A stretch of 64,000 bases of DNA from Phialophora verrucosa (lineage: Eukaryota > Ascomycota > Eurotiomycetes > Chaetothyriales > Herpotrichiellaceae): the NCBI GenBank assembly GCA_002099365.1, contig MSED01000015.1, forward strand, positions 1,240,001 through 1,304,000. The letters are read 5' to 3'. The position numbers were made by a program, and so were the translations under genes. The notes under the pieces are model-generated. The model was not told the DNA's origin. It was given only the letters and a program-made list of their open reading frames with translations, and did no database searches. Each line of letters starts with the position of its first letter. Position 1 is the first letter of the stretch. Of the stretch, positions 1-12,305 are shown in pieces.

Positions 1-408
1 CTTGATCCTAGCTATGGAGGTAGGGATATGGGTTTCTTGATCAACGGCTCTGTTCGTCTGTCTTCCTTCCGCGGAATTCTCTATCTCAGACATTGTCCTG
101 TGCCGTCCCATTTTGTCTATGCGCTCTAATCGTGGAATAGGGTCTCTCGAGTCTCTTTGTCCAGGTGATCTCTCCCACATGTACCGCTCTGTACCGATCT
201 AATCCTACAGCCAATAATTCCGCCGTCCTTGAGCATCCTGCACAGCTTGTCCGCGGACCCGACCCGAGCCTGAACGCTGAACGCCTCTTGAAACTTGTTC
301 CCGACGCAGAATGTCCCCGTCGTACCGCACCGCACCGCACCGCACCGCATCGAGTGATGGTCCATCATCTGTTTAGTGTGAGATCTGCGTCACTCGATCA
401 TTCATCCT
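1..408. other. Noncoding left edge with short ACCGC repeat
   Basis: No gene is visible downstream of the GNA1 stop codon. Positions about 324-349 hold five tandem copies of a pentamer of the type ACCGC. The rest is unremarkable sequence. Confidence 0.5.
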
Positions 409-1424
409 TCACGACCTCTCGTAACTGCTCTTCGGCCCCGGCTCGTAATAATGCGCCATCTCCAGCCCCGCCCTCTTAAACCCACATTTCACGTAGAACC
501 CCTCGTTGGCCTCGCTACAGTCCAAAATACTCTTATAGCAGCCCACCTTCTCCGCGACGGCATCCAACGCCTGAATGATGCGCAACCCCAGCTTCTTGCC
601 CTGTTGATTCTTCGCCACGGCAATGTCTTCAATGTGGCCCACCAGGCCCATGTTGTGGATGAATTTGCGCTCGACGATCACGGCACCCGTGCCGACCACG
701 GTGGCGGTCTCGTCGCAGATCACGAGGATATAGTACGTATCGTTGCGGGAGGAGATGAAGTCGTAGCGGGCATTAAACTCGGAGAGCGTGGGTTCGCCGA
801 CGGTGGTGAGGACACGGAGCGTGGGGAGGAAGCCTGCGAAAAAGAACCAAAAAAACAAGTCAGTACTCGTGTGTCCAAGTAAGTTGAATGAGAGGCTGAG
901 CGCGGATCGAAGACGAGTCAACAACGTAGGGCATAGCCGCGAAGGAAGATAACCGTACCGCCATAATAATCACTCCGTCGCAGTGGTCTGATGGTATAGC
1001 CCTCAGGCAACCGTGCCGCAACTTCCTCTGAGATCAACGAAGCCGAGAACAGCGGGGGGTCGTTCTGATCGTCAAAGACAGCCTTGCCATTGTGTTTGGC
1101 TTCGTTCGCCACGGGCGGAGGTGCCGATGTAGTTGTGGTTGTGGAGATTGGGAGCGTGGTAGCTATCGAGGCAGTAGGGGCGGGTGCGGGTGCGTGTGTA
1201 GTCCCGTTCGTGAGCGTGGCTGTCTCGCTGCCCTTTTCACCATTCACTGCCGTCGTAGGCGCAGGTGTAGGTTCGGTGTTTGTAGCTGTGCTGGTCGTAG
1301 TGGCCGGAGTCTCCGTCAACGAGATTTGCGTCGCTGCTTCTTTCGACTCCGACTTTGTATATTCGGCAACATGGTTCGAGGTCGACAGAAGACTGGCTTC
1401 CGTCGGGGTCTGGATGTCGGTCAT
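409..1424 (-). CDS. GNA1: Glucosamine-6-phosphate N-acetyltransferase (Gna1, GNAT family)
   Basis: The enzyme transfers acetyl from acetyl-CoA to glucosamine-6-phosphate in cytosolic UDP-GlcNAc synthesis, which feeds chitin, N-glycans and GPI anchors. The model has two exons, 1424-959 and 833-409, with a 125-nt intron 834-958 (GTACGG...GCAG), giving 296 residues. Joining the exons restores SDYYGGFLPTLRVLTTVG, a hallmark of fungal Gna1. The GNAT core follows: VGHIEDIAVAKNQQGKKLG is the acetyl-CoA loop, and the protein closes with the GFYVKCGFK motif and a final Tyr pair. The first ~140 residues are a Thr/Ala/Pro-rich extension that yeast Gna1 (about 160 residues) lacks. The start is the first ATG of the open frame; an internal start just before the GNAT domain cannot be excluded. 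Confidence 0.93.
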
Positions 1425-2053
1425 TATTGCTGGAGGGTCTGGTTCTCAAAAAAATAAAAATAAAAGCGATGCTCAGAGAAGTGGTGCTCAGACGTGGCGC
1501 GCGCTTGGGCTTCCGTTCGCCAGGGATATAAAGATCAAGAAAGCCAGTCAATGTCAAAAGAACGATGAGGGTCGGTCCACTTCAGCTGGTCAGCCCAGGG
1601 GGGAGCCGCGTCACAGTGGTGAGTGAGCGTTGAGGAGTTGGGGAAACGTCAACAACGCTACTGGCACCGTGTTGTGTGTGTATGCGTGTGTATGTTCGTT
1701 CAAGAAGAGCTGAGAGCGATAGCGACAATGCCAGCTGGCAGATATTACGACGTGAATACTCTAGAAAGAAGGACAGAAAAAACGGCTTTGTATCGATAAA
1801 AACCGCCCCCCCTGCGGTGAGATGTTCTCAGATCAGCTCTGGAATTTCTGAGAATCGGAAACCCTGTTCAGCCTGTTTTCCTGAAACATGCATTGCTGTC
1901 TCAGCCTCGGCCGCTGCCGCTCGTGCAATGCTTCGCATTGGGTGGCAGTCAGGGGCAAAGCTGGGCTATTAATATGGCATCCGAATCCGTCTTTCTTTGA
2001 ATGGTTCTTGATGTGTCTACACGACGCTCTTCTGTCACTCTATGAGCCCTTTC
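1425..2053. other. Intergenic region
   Basis: This is the upstream region of GNA1 and the downstream region of the acid phosphatase; both genes lie on the minus strand. I see no gene or clear regulatory element. Confidence 0.4.
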
Positions 2054-3820
2054 TTATTGATGGAGGAATTCAATCTTGTCCGGTGCATCCCCAGCCAAAC
2101 CGCAAATCTGGCGGAAATCTCCAAGCTCTGCGCCTCTGACAGACAGAAAAGTTTGGAAACTCTCCAGCGAGATGGCGCCTTCGATATCTGTGGATGAGAC
2201 AGAATGAGGCATGCTGGCCAGGTCAACGAGCGCGTCATTGATGAAGAGTCGCACTGCATGCTGTTTCTCTTGTGCCCTCTCCTCGGGTTCACAGGTGATC
2301 CGTTCGAAGACTAACCGTCCTCCCATTGGTACCACGTCGCTTGTCCTCCAATTTCGCTCATGCGCCACGCGGTCGGTGGGCAGTTCTTCCAACCCCGAAA
2401 GCTCACTGAAGATCCCCAGCGTGGCCAAGGCAGGAACGATGTCGCCGTCGTGGACGAAACTGAAATACACGTCTTTTGAGGTGTAATTCGACATGAGGTT
2501 TTGCGTTGCGTTCAGCCACAACCAACCCATCAAGGCTCCGAATCTGTTCCCAGGGCCAGCGCGATAGTAATGCAGCAGGTCTCGAGCGTATTCGAACTCG
2601 AGCCATTCCTGCCTGGAGAAGATGTCGCACCAGGGGCTGCCTCCCCTCGCAAGGATCTCGAAGCCGCACAACTCCATCATTCCGTATATATCCAAGGGAC
2701 TGAAGGACACACCGACCGCGTCGTTCGCGAGCCGGTCTGAAATGGGTTTGCTAAACGTGGCTTGCCACTCTGCGAGCTTGATGTACCCCTTGTCGTGACC
2801 TTCCTGATCGTCCGTAGCATAGTTGGAGCAGGTGTCTCCGGGAGTCAGCGTGTCCGCGCCTCGATCCGTGGTCTCAGGGATGACCTCTAGCGCTGCTGAG
2901 CCATCCGTTTTCCATTCCGACCCAAAGAACCCATCAGCAAAACATTCTGCCGTCTCGACGTCCCGTAGAGATCCGCAAGACCAGAACTTTGTTGGGCGTC
3001 TCTTGGAGGCCAGGTGACCGTATCGCCGCCGCATAGCTCGCCCTGTGTTGGAGGCTTGCTTTGTTCCCGCGTAAGGGCCAACGGCTGTGAGGTTTTCGAA
3101 TGCAGGATTGGAGGCGTCTGTGAAGTAGGTCCAGTCATTGACAAATGATAATGGCCCCGTGAGAACTACCTCTGGGGCTTGGAGTCGCTCGAGCAGATAG
3201 AGGTGTCCTTGTCGGAGAGGTTAGCATCGGTTAGATGTTCCTGGGCAGCTGGACCTACTGATTCCAGCGTTTCGTGTTGGATATCGTTCAGCATGCCGTG
3301 ATAACTGGAAGAGTTAGTATCGGCGCAGATGATCCGTCTATCTGTAGGCCTTGATGCTCACCATATGAACTTGATCAATGGAGCACTTCTTGGGTAGAGG
3401 TGCGTCATAGTAGTACCGGCCATCGATCCTTCTTATCCAAGGTCCGTTTCCCCCCAGGTGGTAGAACAGATTCCATCCAGCTTGTAGGATTGAAGAACAA
3501 AGCCCACTGCTTGCTAAGATGGTAGGACTTTTGCAAAACTCAGTGTGCAGTTGGCTCAGGGAACGAAGAATGAGGAAGCCTGAAATGGCGATGAGCATGA
3601 CCAAAAACAAAGTGCGCCAGAACGGTCGCCGTGTTCTTAACTGAATTCCAGGTGCAGAAGACATTGCGCTCGACTTGGTCTGCCAAAGCAGTGCCATCTC
3701 AGTCAGTTCATCAGGCGGAGGATGGCATGCATAGGCATCAAGATTCGACCTCGCGGCTTGCAGTACCGGACAATTGACTGGCTCGTGGGGTACGAGAGGG
3801 TGGTAGCTCGAAAACTTCAC
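2054..3820 (-). CDS. Histidine acid phosphatase / phytase-like, membrane-anchored
   Basis: A branch-2 histidine phosphatase that would hydrolyse phosphomonoesters on the extracytoplasmic side. Exons are 3820-3362, 3304-3259 and 3207-2054, with introns of 57 nt and 51 nt; the product is 552 residues. The small middle exon carries the catalytic RHAERYP motif (His about 157). Exon 3 carries VLTGPLSFVNDWTYF, RRRYGH, and the proton-donor motif FVHDGDI (His-Asp about 421-422). The last is the C-terminal HD signature of the family. Residues about 68-86 form one hydrophobic segment after a basic stretch, predicting a type II membrane anchor rather than a cleaved signal peptide. Homologues are usually secreted, so the anchored N-terminus is notable. 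Starts at Met42 or Met53 are also possible. The natural substrate (phytate or another ester) cannot be told. Confidence 0.85.
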
Positions 3821-4454
3821 TCTCCCTTGCTACCTGTTAAATTGGCCTTGAATAACGAAGGGCCGAGGAATCGAATGTGCAGCTGTAAGAAGAGTCTTTG
3901 CGATGTCATATCAAGCTGTTCAAGATCCAGGTCGTGCAGGAAGTATTTGCAGCGTGAGATTTGAGGACAAGTCAGGCTTCGCTTCTTCGCTTTCCCGAAC
4001 GCTGGAGCCCACGCACGCATCTTTGCCCTTCACGAGCACCCCACATCCCTCTCACAGTGCTCACTGACACTTTCAGCTGGTGAGCCATACCGACGTTCTA
4101 CATATCTAAGGACTTTCAAGATCGAACAAGGTTCAAGACCTCGTAATTCTTCCATGACTTATTCAGCCACCGCACCCCTGGCCGTTCTCAACGCCGGCTC
4201 ATCTTGCGCCGAATGTTCGCTCCGTCACCAATCGCCATGCCATCAACCCCGCATCAGAATTGTTTGTGAGGAGAAAAAGCGCACGGTAAGAACGGCCAGG
4301 ACGGCGCAGTCACCGATTGACATGCCGCTGTCGGAGCGTATTGTCGAGGATCTGGAATAAAATCAGCCTGCGCGAAGGAAGGTCACCTTTGGACGCAGTT
4401 TATTCTCGGTGCGCCCTCTAATCAACTCATTCTCAAAAGCAGTCACAATCAGTC
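3821..4454. promoter_or_regulatory. Divergent promoter, acid phosphatase / DapA-type aldolase
   Basis: The 634-bp gap separates two divergently transcribed starts. An open frame of 68 codons at 4154-4360 precedes the aldolase start; it has no recognisable domain and could be an upstream ORF or chance. No clear TATA box was found. Confidence 0.4.
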
Positions 4455-5423
4455 ATGGGTTCCACGAATCCAACACCACCTTCGTACCCAGTTCCACCGG
4501 CCGGCGTGTACGCACCAGCCGTCACTTTCTTCGAACCTAAGACGGACACTTTACTACCTGAACAACAAGCGAAATACTATGCCTACCTAGCGAGCAGTGG
4601 CCTTCGTGGTCTGGTGATACTCGGCACGAATGCGGAGACCTTCCTACTTACTCGAGACGAAAGAGCAGCGCTGTTGCGATTAGCACGCAAGTCAGTGCCA
4701 GAAGGCTATCCCATTATCGCGGGCGTTGGTGGTCATTCAACTGCACAAGTCCTAGAATATATCTCAGACGCTCACGCTGCTGGAGCGGACTATGTCCTTG
4801 TCCTCCCAGCTGCCTACTTTGGCAAGCAGACCACACCCAGCGTTGTCCACAACTTCTACGCGGCCATTGCGAAGGCCTCTCCTCTTCCAATCCTCATATA
4901 CAATTTTCCTGCGGTTTGCAATGGCCTCGATCTGGACTCGGACGTCATTGCAGGACTGGCGCAAGAGTTTCCAAACATCGTGGGAGTGAAATTGACGTGT
5001 GGTTCGGTGGGCAAAATTACGCGCTTGTCTGCGACATTCCAACCTGAGCGCTTTGCGATCTTTGGTGGGCAGTCGGACTTCCTAGTCGGGGGACTGGCAG
5101 CAGGCTCGGCTGGATGCATTGCAGCGTTTGGAAACATTTTCCCTAAGACGGTTACCAAGATTTTCGATCTGTGGAAGATGGGTAAGCACGACCAGGCATT
5201 GTCGTTGCAGAGATTGTCAGCGCACGCCGAAAATCCCACCAAGGCAGGCATTGCCACCACCAAGTATGCTGTAAGTCAGTTCAGCGCAAAGAAGGCCGGC
5301 ATTCAGGGTGACTTGGAAGCCATGCTGCGGCCTCGGCATCCATACGAAGAGCCCAGCCAGGCGGTCAAGACGAAGATCGTAGAAGTGATGTTGCCTCTGG
5401 ATGAGGTTGAGAAATCGCTGTAA
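4455..5423 (+). CDS. DHDPS/DapA-family aldolase (2-keto-3-deoxy sugar acid or 4-hydroxy-2-oxoglutarate aldolase type)
   Basis: A single-exon gene for a 322-residue class I aldolase of the dihydrodipicolinate synthase / N-acetylneuraminate lyase superfamily. These TIM barrels cleave or form 2-keto acids through a Schiff base with pyruvate. The Schiff-base lysine is visible in VGVKLTCG (Lys about 179), and the catalytic tyrosine in ILIYNFP (Tyr about 149). The phosphate/carboxylate loop reads GTNAE (residues 57-61) where DapA has GTTGE. Fungi make lysine by the aminoadipate route, so a role in lysine synthesis is unlikely. Fungal relatives act in catabolism of galacturonate, rhamnonate or hydroxyproline-derived keto acids. 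No sugar-acid dehydratase neighbour is present to choose between these. Confidence 0.88.
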   Translation: MGSTNPTPPSYPVPPAGVYAPAVTFFEPKTDTLLPEQQAKYYAYLASSGLRGLVILGTNAETFLLTRDERAALLRLARKSVPEGYPIIAGVGGHSTAQVLEYISDAHAAGADYVLVLPAAYFGKQTTPSVVHNFYAAIAKASPLPILIYNFPAVCNGLDLDSDVIAGLAQEFPNIVGVKLTCGSVGKITRLSATFQPERFAIFGGQSDFLVGGLAAGSAGCIAAFGNIFPKTVTKIFDLWKMGKHDQALSLQRLSAHAENPTKAGIATTKYAVSQFSAKKAGIQGDLEAMLRPRHPYEEPSQAVKTKIVEVMLPLDEVEKSL

Positions 5424-7490
5424 TGTACTCCGTATTCCGTATCCTAAGAAATATCCTAAAGCACAGTGCATAGAAATGACGACCTAGCTGGACAAGTGAC
5501 CGAAAGACATGTCGTGGGTACAGTACGGTATAGACGCCAGGCGAAAATCCGCGTCGGTAGACGAGGTGATTGAGGGTGGTGCGTGGACATGCCACCTAGT
5601 GTTGGCAACTTTGTTGACCACGGTGCCACGTTACATACCATGGACTGACTGGGTCTCAGCCTTGCGTCATGTTCATCGCCCGGCCCTGGTCAAACGTGGA
5701 CTCCGTGCAAGCCACATCGTCAAGGAAATCTGCAACCCAGGGCGGTGGGCTGTTCGCCAAAGCGGCCCAAACGTTGCACAATTGCAGGTGAGATCGACAT
5801 GAACAAGCCATCAGCATCGTGTGGTGAATCAGATCGACCACCCTGGTGCCGCCAACTCGTTTAAAGCCTGAGCTGAACATGATAGTGACGAGACCACCAG
5901 CTTTTTGCAAACAGACTTTGGGAGCATAAAATTCACAAAAAGATGGGAGGGCCAATTATTGAAGGTGGCTGGGATGAACCTTAACTGTTGCACTCTCGAA
6001 CACTAAGTTGATGGCGCCGGCGGACACCAAGGCGGGGTCTTGGACGCGGGATGTCAGTTACGAGACCGAGCAAGGCAGAATTACGAGGTACTTTGGCAGA
6101 GGTTGTTGAAGTCTTCTGAAAGATGAAGCCAATGTAGGTGCGAGTAGCTGGTGAGCCTCATAGAGCACAATTTGACTCTGACAACGCATCTATCTGTCTA
6201 CACAGTATATGAACAGACGTGCTTTCTGGTGCTGTAGACCAGCTGCAATTTGGTACCCGGGAACCAGCAGTGGGCAGCCGACAAATCGAGAAGACGACCA
6301 AAGCAGCCGCTAGCTTAACTAACACCGAGATTAGTTAAGATCTCTTATTAGAGGACTTCCTCTTCGGGATCGAGCCACGGCGAAACGTGCCACTGTACAG
6401 GGCCCGTAGGCGAGCACGATTTGCCGATCGGGACGAGGACAGTGTGTGATCTTGGAGGCTTTCCACATCACCAGCGTCAAAGTCAGGAATCTTCCCCTTT
6501 TAGAGACATCAGAAATTAGGACCGGGTGCTGATGATGCTGCCCAAAATCTCAAAGTGCAAAATGAGACTTCGTGTATCCCCACAACGGCGGATAAGGTGA
6601 GCCGATGTGCGTCATTGACTCTGAGAATGCGGAGTTGCGCCTGCGAGTCACCTTTGATATCGGCGGCAATGAGAGATGGATGTCTTGATAGCTGCGAGTG
6701 CCGAGCGAGACCCGGTAGTGAACGGCGGAGCTTCAAACGGGAGAAAACCTGCTTTTGGCCTTCTCCCAATACGTAGGGTGAAGGTCCTCGCGAAATGTGG
6801 ATGGATCTGAGTTTAGGCTGAGCTCGCATCGTGCTGCAGGGAGCTGTTGCTGCAGCTTGTGTCGACGTATCGTTCGGCTCGGCATTAGATACGCTGAATG
6901 CGTATGCTCCATCCCACTGGGTACTATCAGTCTACCATTTCGATTCCCACCTTCCACTTTTCACCATGGTACAGTAATGAGTTTAACCTTTCCCACCACT
7001 GATCCGTCCTTTAACACTCTGGAAGTGCCCGGCTTTACTTCCACACCCTCAACATCGCACCTTTCGTTAAAAGCTGTCCAAATACTCGTAATTCTGCACA
7101 TAGCACTAACTGAAACATTGTCCCGCCCTTCCCGACCACCCGCAGACATACAGAATCTCAAAATTTTACAACCCGCCACATTCGCTGCAACCTGACTGCA
7201 ACTCTGTCGCAACCCCGGACGTGAGGTGTAAGGGTCTGGAGACTTCCTAGAATGAATTACCGATAGAATAGAACACAAACAACGGAGTACTTACCTCTGG
7301 GTCACCGACTGCTCACGACACTCACTGCCTCTGACAAAGTGCTCACCGGAGCTGGCCTGCGCAGGTGTCAAGCTTGTCCGAGGATTTGAGACCACGCGGC
7401 CCTCCTGCATCGTGCCCGCAGCTGAAGCCCGCGGTAGAATTGCCCGACCCCAGCTCTGGCTGGAGAGCCGGGCATCGTTCTCCCGGTACC
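5424..7490. other. Long intergenic region
   Basis: About 2 kb without a gene I can support. Open frames here stay below about 135 codons and show no family motif. Some of the 3' end must be promoter and 5' UTR of the Flc/TRP-like gene. Confidence 0.4.
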
Positions 7491-10307
7491 ATGGCTCTGG
7501 TGCCTAGCCGTGCGATGTTCTCGTGGCTGTCGGTATTCTTGTTTCTGGTGGTATTTCTCTCGTCGAACGTACAGTCAGCTGCAGCAGACACAACAAGGTG
7601 GATACAATATACCGGCAACGATGGCACAGTTTGGCTCGACGATAACCGCAGACCTTCTTTGTACACTCAAGCTTACGGTGATTGCATGGGCGACTCTCTG
7701 ATAAATGTCACTCGTTTTGATGCGGCCTACTACAAAGACAACATGACGGTTCTTTTCCATCTGGAGGGACATTCTGCGTTGACAAACGAGAGCTTGATGA
7801 GTGAGTGGCATTCTTTCCCCGGATTAAGGTGCTGACACCCGGCTGATCTGAAATCCAACACTGCAGTGTACATTGGCGTCTACGCTTACGGCGAATCCCG
7901 TTTTAATCTGACGTTCAACCCGTGTGTCGCCAACATCAAGAGTCTCTGCCCTGTCAATTCTTCAATACCCATCAACGCAAATGGCATTATCCCCGTCGCA
8001 CCATCGGACGTGGCCAACATTCCCTCCATAGCACTGACCATCCCAGACTTTGAGGGCATGGCCATCCTACGCATCTTCGCCAACTCGACAGAATCTCAAA
8101 TTGCCTGCTTTTCGGCGGTGGTGACGAATGGGTCTTCATTCTCACACCCTTCTGCCGTGGCCTCCATTCTAGGCGCTTTTGCGGTGATCGCGTTGGTATC
8201 CTCCATCGCAACCTCAATCTATGGACGAAACATCCCTGAGATGCGGACGCATTACGCCCACTCCGTATCCATGTTGGTTGTGTTCGCCGTGTATCATCAC
8301 ATCTTCTTTACTGGAGGGCTGTCGATGAATTGGCCAAGCGTGCTTGTGTCGTTCTGGAGCAACTATGCATGGTCGGCCGGTATAATCTACAACCAACACA
8401 TGCAAAATACCATCAATCACTTCATTGGCAGCAACCGTGGCAACATCAGCATGATTGGTGCTGCGCCAAACGGTGAGAATGCTGTCGGGCTTGGTGGTGG
8501 TTACCAAATCTCGCAGATCTACAAGCGGGCGGCGGAATCCTACGGGGATGTACTGAAGCGACAAGCAGCTGGGGCGGCAAACACGACTGACGGCATCGTC
8601 CAATATTCCTGGTACGGAAGTCCGGTGCTGCCCGGACTCCCCTTACCCGGCAACTATTCCGGTTTTGCTGGAACTCTGGCGGAACTGGACATACCAGCCT
8701 CGAACGCCTTCTTGACAGGACTTCTTTGGTACCTTATATTCGTCGCCTGCCTTTTGGGCGCCCTCTTCCTTTTGAAGTGGATTATCGAAGCTCTTGCCGC
8801 CTGCGGTATTGTCAAGACAACTCGGCTTGGGTACTTCCGGAAGCATTGGCTATGGTTTGCGGGAGCAGCTGTCCTGCGCACATGTTACATTGCTTTTTTC
8901 ATGATGATGTTCTTCACCATGTTCCAGTTCACCTTGGGCGGAGCTCACGGCGTCAAAGCGATCGCGGCAGTGGTCCTTACACTGTTTCTCGTTGCAATGC
9001 TAGGTGTCTCGGCCCTTGCAATCTGGTATAGAACTAAATCGGAGGTTCTGCCCGAGATCCTCGAGCAGACTAGCCAGGAATCCGAAGGGAGCGAAAAGAC
9101 CGGAAATTCTGCCTGGTATAAGATCAACTTTAAGAAAGCGCCTCAGAACCAGGATGTAGAAGGAGACAGCCGCCCCAAGGCTACCTGGTGGCGAAAGCAT
9201 CTGCCCGAACCAAGTTCGGGCAGAGTTCATCCTCATGACGACGAGAACTACACCATCAAATTTGGCTGGCTGGCCTCTCGATTACGCAGGAGTAAGTGGT
9301 GGTTCTTCTCCATTTGGTTGATCTACGAGCTTGTGAGGGCTGCATTCTACGGAGGCGCTGCAGGCCATGCTATGGTGCAGGTTTTCGGTCTGCTCGCCTG
9401 GGAAATCATTGCTTTTGTTACTATCCTCTTCATGAGACCCTTCGAAAGCAATCGACTCAACCTGATTATGGTGTACTTCCTTGGATTCAGCAAAGTGGCG
9501 ACAGTTGCACTGGCATCGGCTTTTGATGCTCGATTTGGACTTGATCGCATCATCACCACGGTGATTGGAGTGGTCATTATTGTCATCCAGGGTATTTTGA
9601 CCATTTGTCTCTTCATTGCCGTTGCCCTTGGAGCGGTCTCAAGCTACATGTCCATCACTCGCTACTCAGAGACCATTAAACCGCGATCGTGGCTGAGACC
9701 TCGAACCCGATACTTTGCACACATTGATCGCAAAGCCACTGATCGACCAAAACCACCTCCGCCCCCTCCGCCACCAGAGCCTGAACGTCCGAAGGAACCT
9801 TATTTTACAGTCTCTAGCGTACGACGGGAGCTGAAGATTGAGGACGAAGATCCCGACAGTCAAGTCCCTGAAGTTGGCACGTCTCCGAGGGCTTCTGCGA
9901 GCGTGGAAGTGGAGAAACCCTCCAGCGTGTCTCGATCCACGTCCATGCGCTCTCGGACTAGCATGTCGAATCTGCCGTATGGAGCGAGACCCCATCGTTC
10001 GAGCTGGAGCACAAGGGATTTCCAGAGCCTGGACCTTGATCAAGGCCCCAACCCCATACACACAAGAATGAGCATTGAGAGTATCCGCGATATCCCCAGC
10101 AGGCACCGTGCAGCAAGCCTGCGTGGGCAATCAAGAGCTGGCACACCAATCGGTGAGGTGACTGATACGCCCAATGGCTCGGAGGCTCCAGCTCTTCGAC
10201 GTGGACACAGGCGCAGCGTGTCGACACCACTGGGGCCAAGACGCAACAACTCGACCGTGGCTGAAGAAAAGGAGCACGACCCAGAAAGCATCCCCTCAGA
10301 GCCGTAG
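7491..10307 (+). CDS. ML-like/TRP-domain membrane protein (Flc family, flavin-carrier or TRP-like channel)
   Basis: Exons 7491-7800 and 7867-10307 with a 66-nt intron (GTGAGT...TGCAG) give 916 residues. Residues 1 to about 30 form a signal peptide. An extracellular ML-like (TRP_N) domain with several N-glycosylation sequons follows, to about residue 195. A series of membrane segments, the first at about 200-223, forms the TRP-like region. A cytosolic tail starts with a proline run at about residues 730-745 and continues Ser/Arg-rich to the end. This layout is that of fungal Flc1-3, reported to affect FAD transport into the ER, calcium homeostasis and wall integrity; the transport claim is family knowledge. 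The start at 7491 is preferred over an in-frame start at 7365. It has A at -3 and places the signal peptide at the very N-terminus. Confidence 0.88.
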
Positions 10308-12305
10308 ATCGGACGTGGGAAGGGGCACATGAGACGACGAATACTTTACGACATTCATGCACATAATTATCATCATCAGCGTTCCAAGGTGCTGTTGAGA
10401 TGAGCTATGATTGTGATATATTGCACGGCGTTTATTCAGGAAGCCGAGCATAGACAAGGCATCGATGATACTGCATTTTAGAGCATCACAGGGGCGTCCG
10501 GTACGACAACCTGGTGGAGGCAATGAGCATATTGGGCATTGGCATTCTCTGCGCGGCTCGCTGTAACCCGCTTTTGCGACCTCCCTGCATACTAGTTGGC
10601 ACAATGCTTGCATTCAGATAGAGAGTGACGATAGCTCCTGATGAAGAATCGATGGTGCCCAACGAGGTCAATGAATGCCCAAAGCCGCGACGATCTCCTG
10701 CGTCACCACGATGCTGTTGTCACTCTGGTAGTCTTAGGATTCGCGATCTCCCTGCCCGAGGAATGCCTTAGCCTGCAACCTGCACCGCCTCCCAAGCCGC
10801 TGCTTCATCATCGATGGGATGTGGTAGCGGCTGGCTCGCCGGTGGACCAATTTCTCTGATGCTACGACACAAGAATGGGTCTCACTATGGAGATGGGAAT
10901 ATCCCGGTCCAGAGCGAGCAAGTCTTGACTCCTTTTGCCGCAGGTCCTGGGCAGTGCCAGCCTGTGTACAGAAGAACTGTTGCTTCTCTTGCAGAAAGTA
11001 TAATGGTCGTCCCTTTTTACTAATAGTGCGCGCTTTGAAACGCCATATGGTGGCCAGGAAGTGCAGCCTCATTCGTGGCAACAGCTTGAGACGCGGATGG
11101 CGCACCCCCTGCATCGAGGCGAGCGGTGCAAAGTCTCGCGGCGTCAGATGGCCAGCTGATTCTTCGATGGCTTCGACAGGACACGGCACCTCGGAACCAC
11201 GGAAGGCTCTTCCAGCAGGCTCGACTTTCGAGCCTGATGTGCCATCCTGGGAACGAGTGAGGCTGCTGGACCCAGCGGCATGGCGCGTTCCTCTTTTACG
11301 GGCAAGCGACGATGCCACGGGGAGTGAGTTCCGGGTGATGCGGGCGCCGTGCCAACCACCAATTAGCCGTTGTCGTTGCCGTCTCGCAAGGGTCGGCTTA
11401 AGTAATAAGCAGCTCGCCGGCGCCCCCAGAGGGTCCTGAGGGACCCGGCAGTGAGCCTGTCAGCGCCCCCAGTGGCACACGCGGCCATCCGCTCTTCGCC
11501 GTTGGAACTTTGGACAGGCATGATCCTCTGACCTCTGCTCGTTCTTACTTCTTGATTCATCAACACCACCTTCGAAAGGAACACCATTCTCCCTTTTCGT
11601 CCCGCTAGTACCCATTAATCGAGATCACGTCCGTCCCAGGTTGCACGAACCAGGCAGGCGCTATCGGCTCTTGCCTAGACAGAAGCGGTCCCTGCGACCG
11701 ATTTATAAGGCCCATCAGGCCCAAGAGAAGAAACTTGAGCCCTCAGCGGGGACCCACGGAACCCGCTTGCCCTCACACACCGCGCCAGGCATGATTTCTC
11801 GGCCTCGCTGAACCTCCTCCTCAGCCTGCTTACGACAAGTCTGGAACGCCAATACTACCCCATTTGAAACCAATTCTCCTCCCGCATCCTGACAACCACC
11901 ACACCTCTTCCAACCCTCTTCCGATTCTTCACGACCGGCCCCCGGGTTCTGCAAGGTCCTGGATCACCCCTGCATAGGGTAGGTTTGAGAGCCGATCACT
12001 CTGGGGCGTAGATACGGTGTCAATTGGGCGTAGGTCATCTTCATCTTCACTGCTTATGCGACTGTGCTTCATCCTGTCCCCTGCAATTCGGTGTACGGAA
12101 GCCCGAAATTGAGACTGTGTTGCGTCGAGGTACATCTTGAAGATGCTCTGCCATTTGCTCCTGGAGAGTATTTTGTCCCTGTTCACGACCTAAAGCTGGC
12201 GTAAAATCACATGCCGACCTCCGTTTCCAGGTCCTACACGGATACGCCCATTCCCAGGCCAGGTAGCAGCAACGAGTTCACTCTGGCCTGTCAAGTCAAA
12301 TTCCA
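10308..12305. other. Long intergenic region
   Basis: About 2 kb with no supported gene. Open frames on both strands (longest about 194 codons, minus strand 11318-10734) are Arg/Ser-rich without motifs. The last part is upstream sequence of the bZIP gene. Confidence 0.4.

Noticed and set aside
1084..1626. 180-codon open frame on the plus strand
   Set aside because: It lies opposite the Thr/Ala-rich N-terminus of GNA1 and is a low-complexity Val/Gly-rich shadow.
4154..4360. 68-codon frame with several Cys residues before the aldolase gene
   Set aside because: No domain, no splice link to the aldolase; kept only as a possible upstream ORF.
11929..12186. 85-codon minus-strand frame of protein-like composition
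   Set aside because: No motif, no neighbouring exon that extends it.
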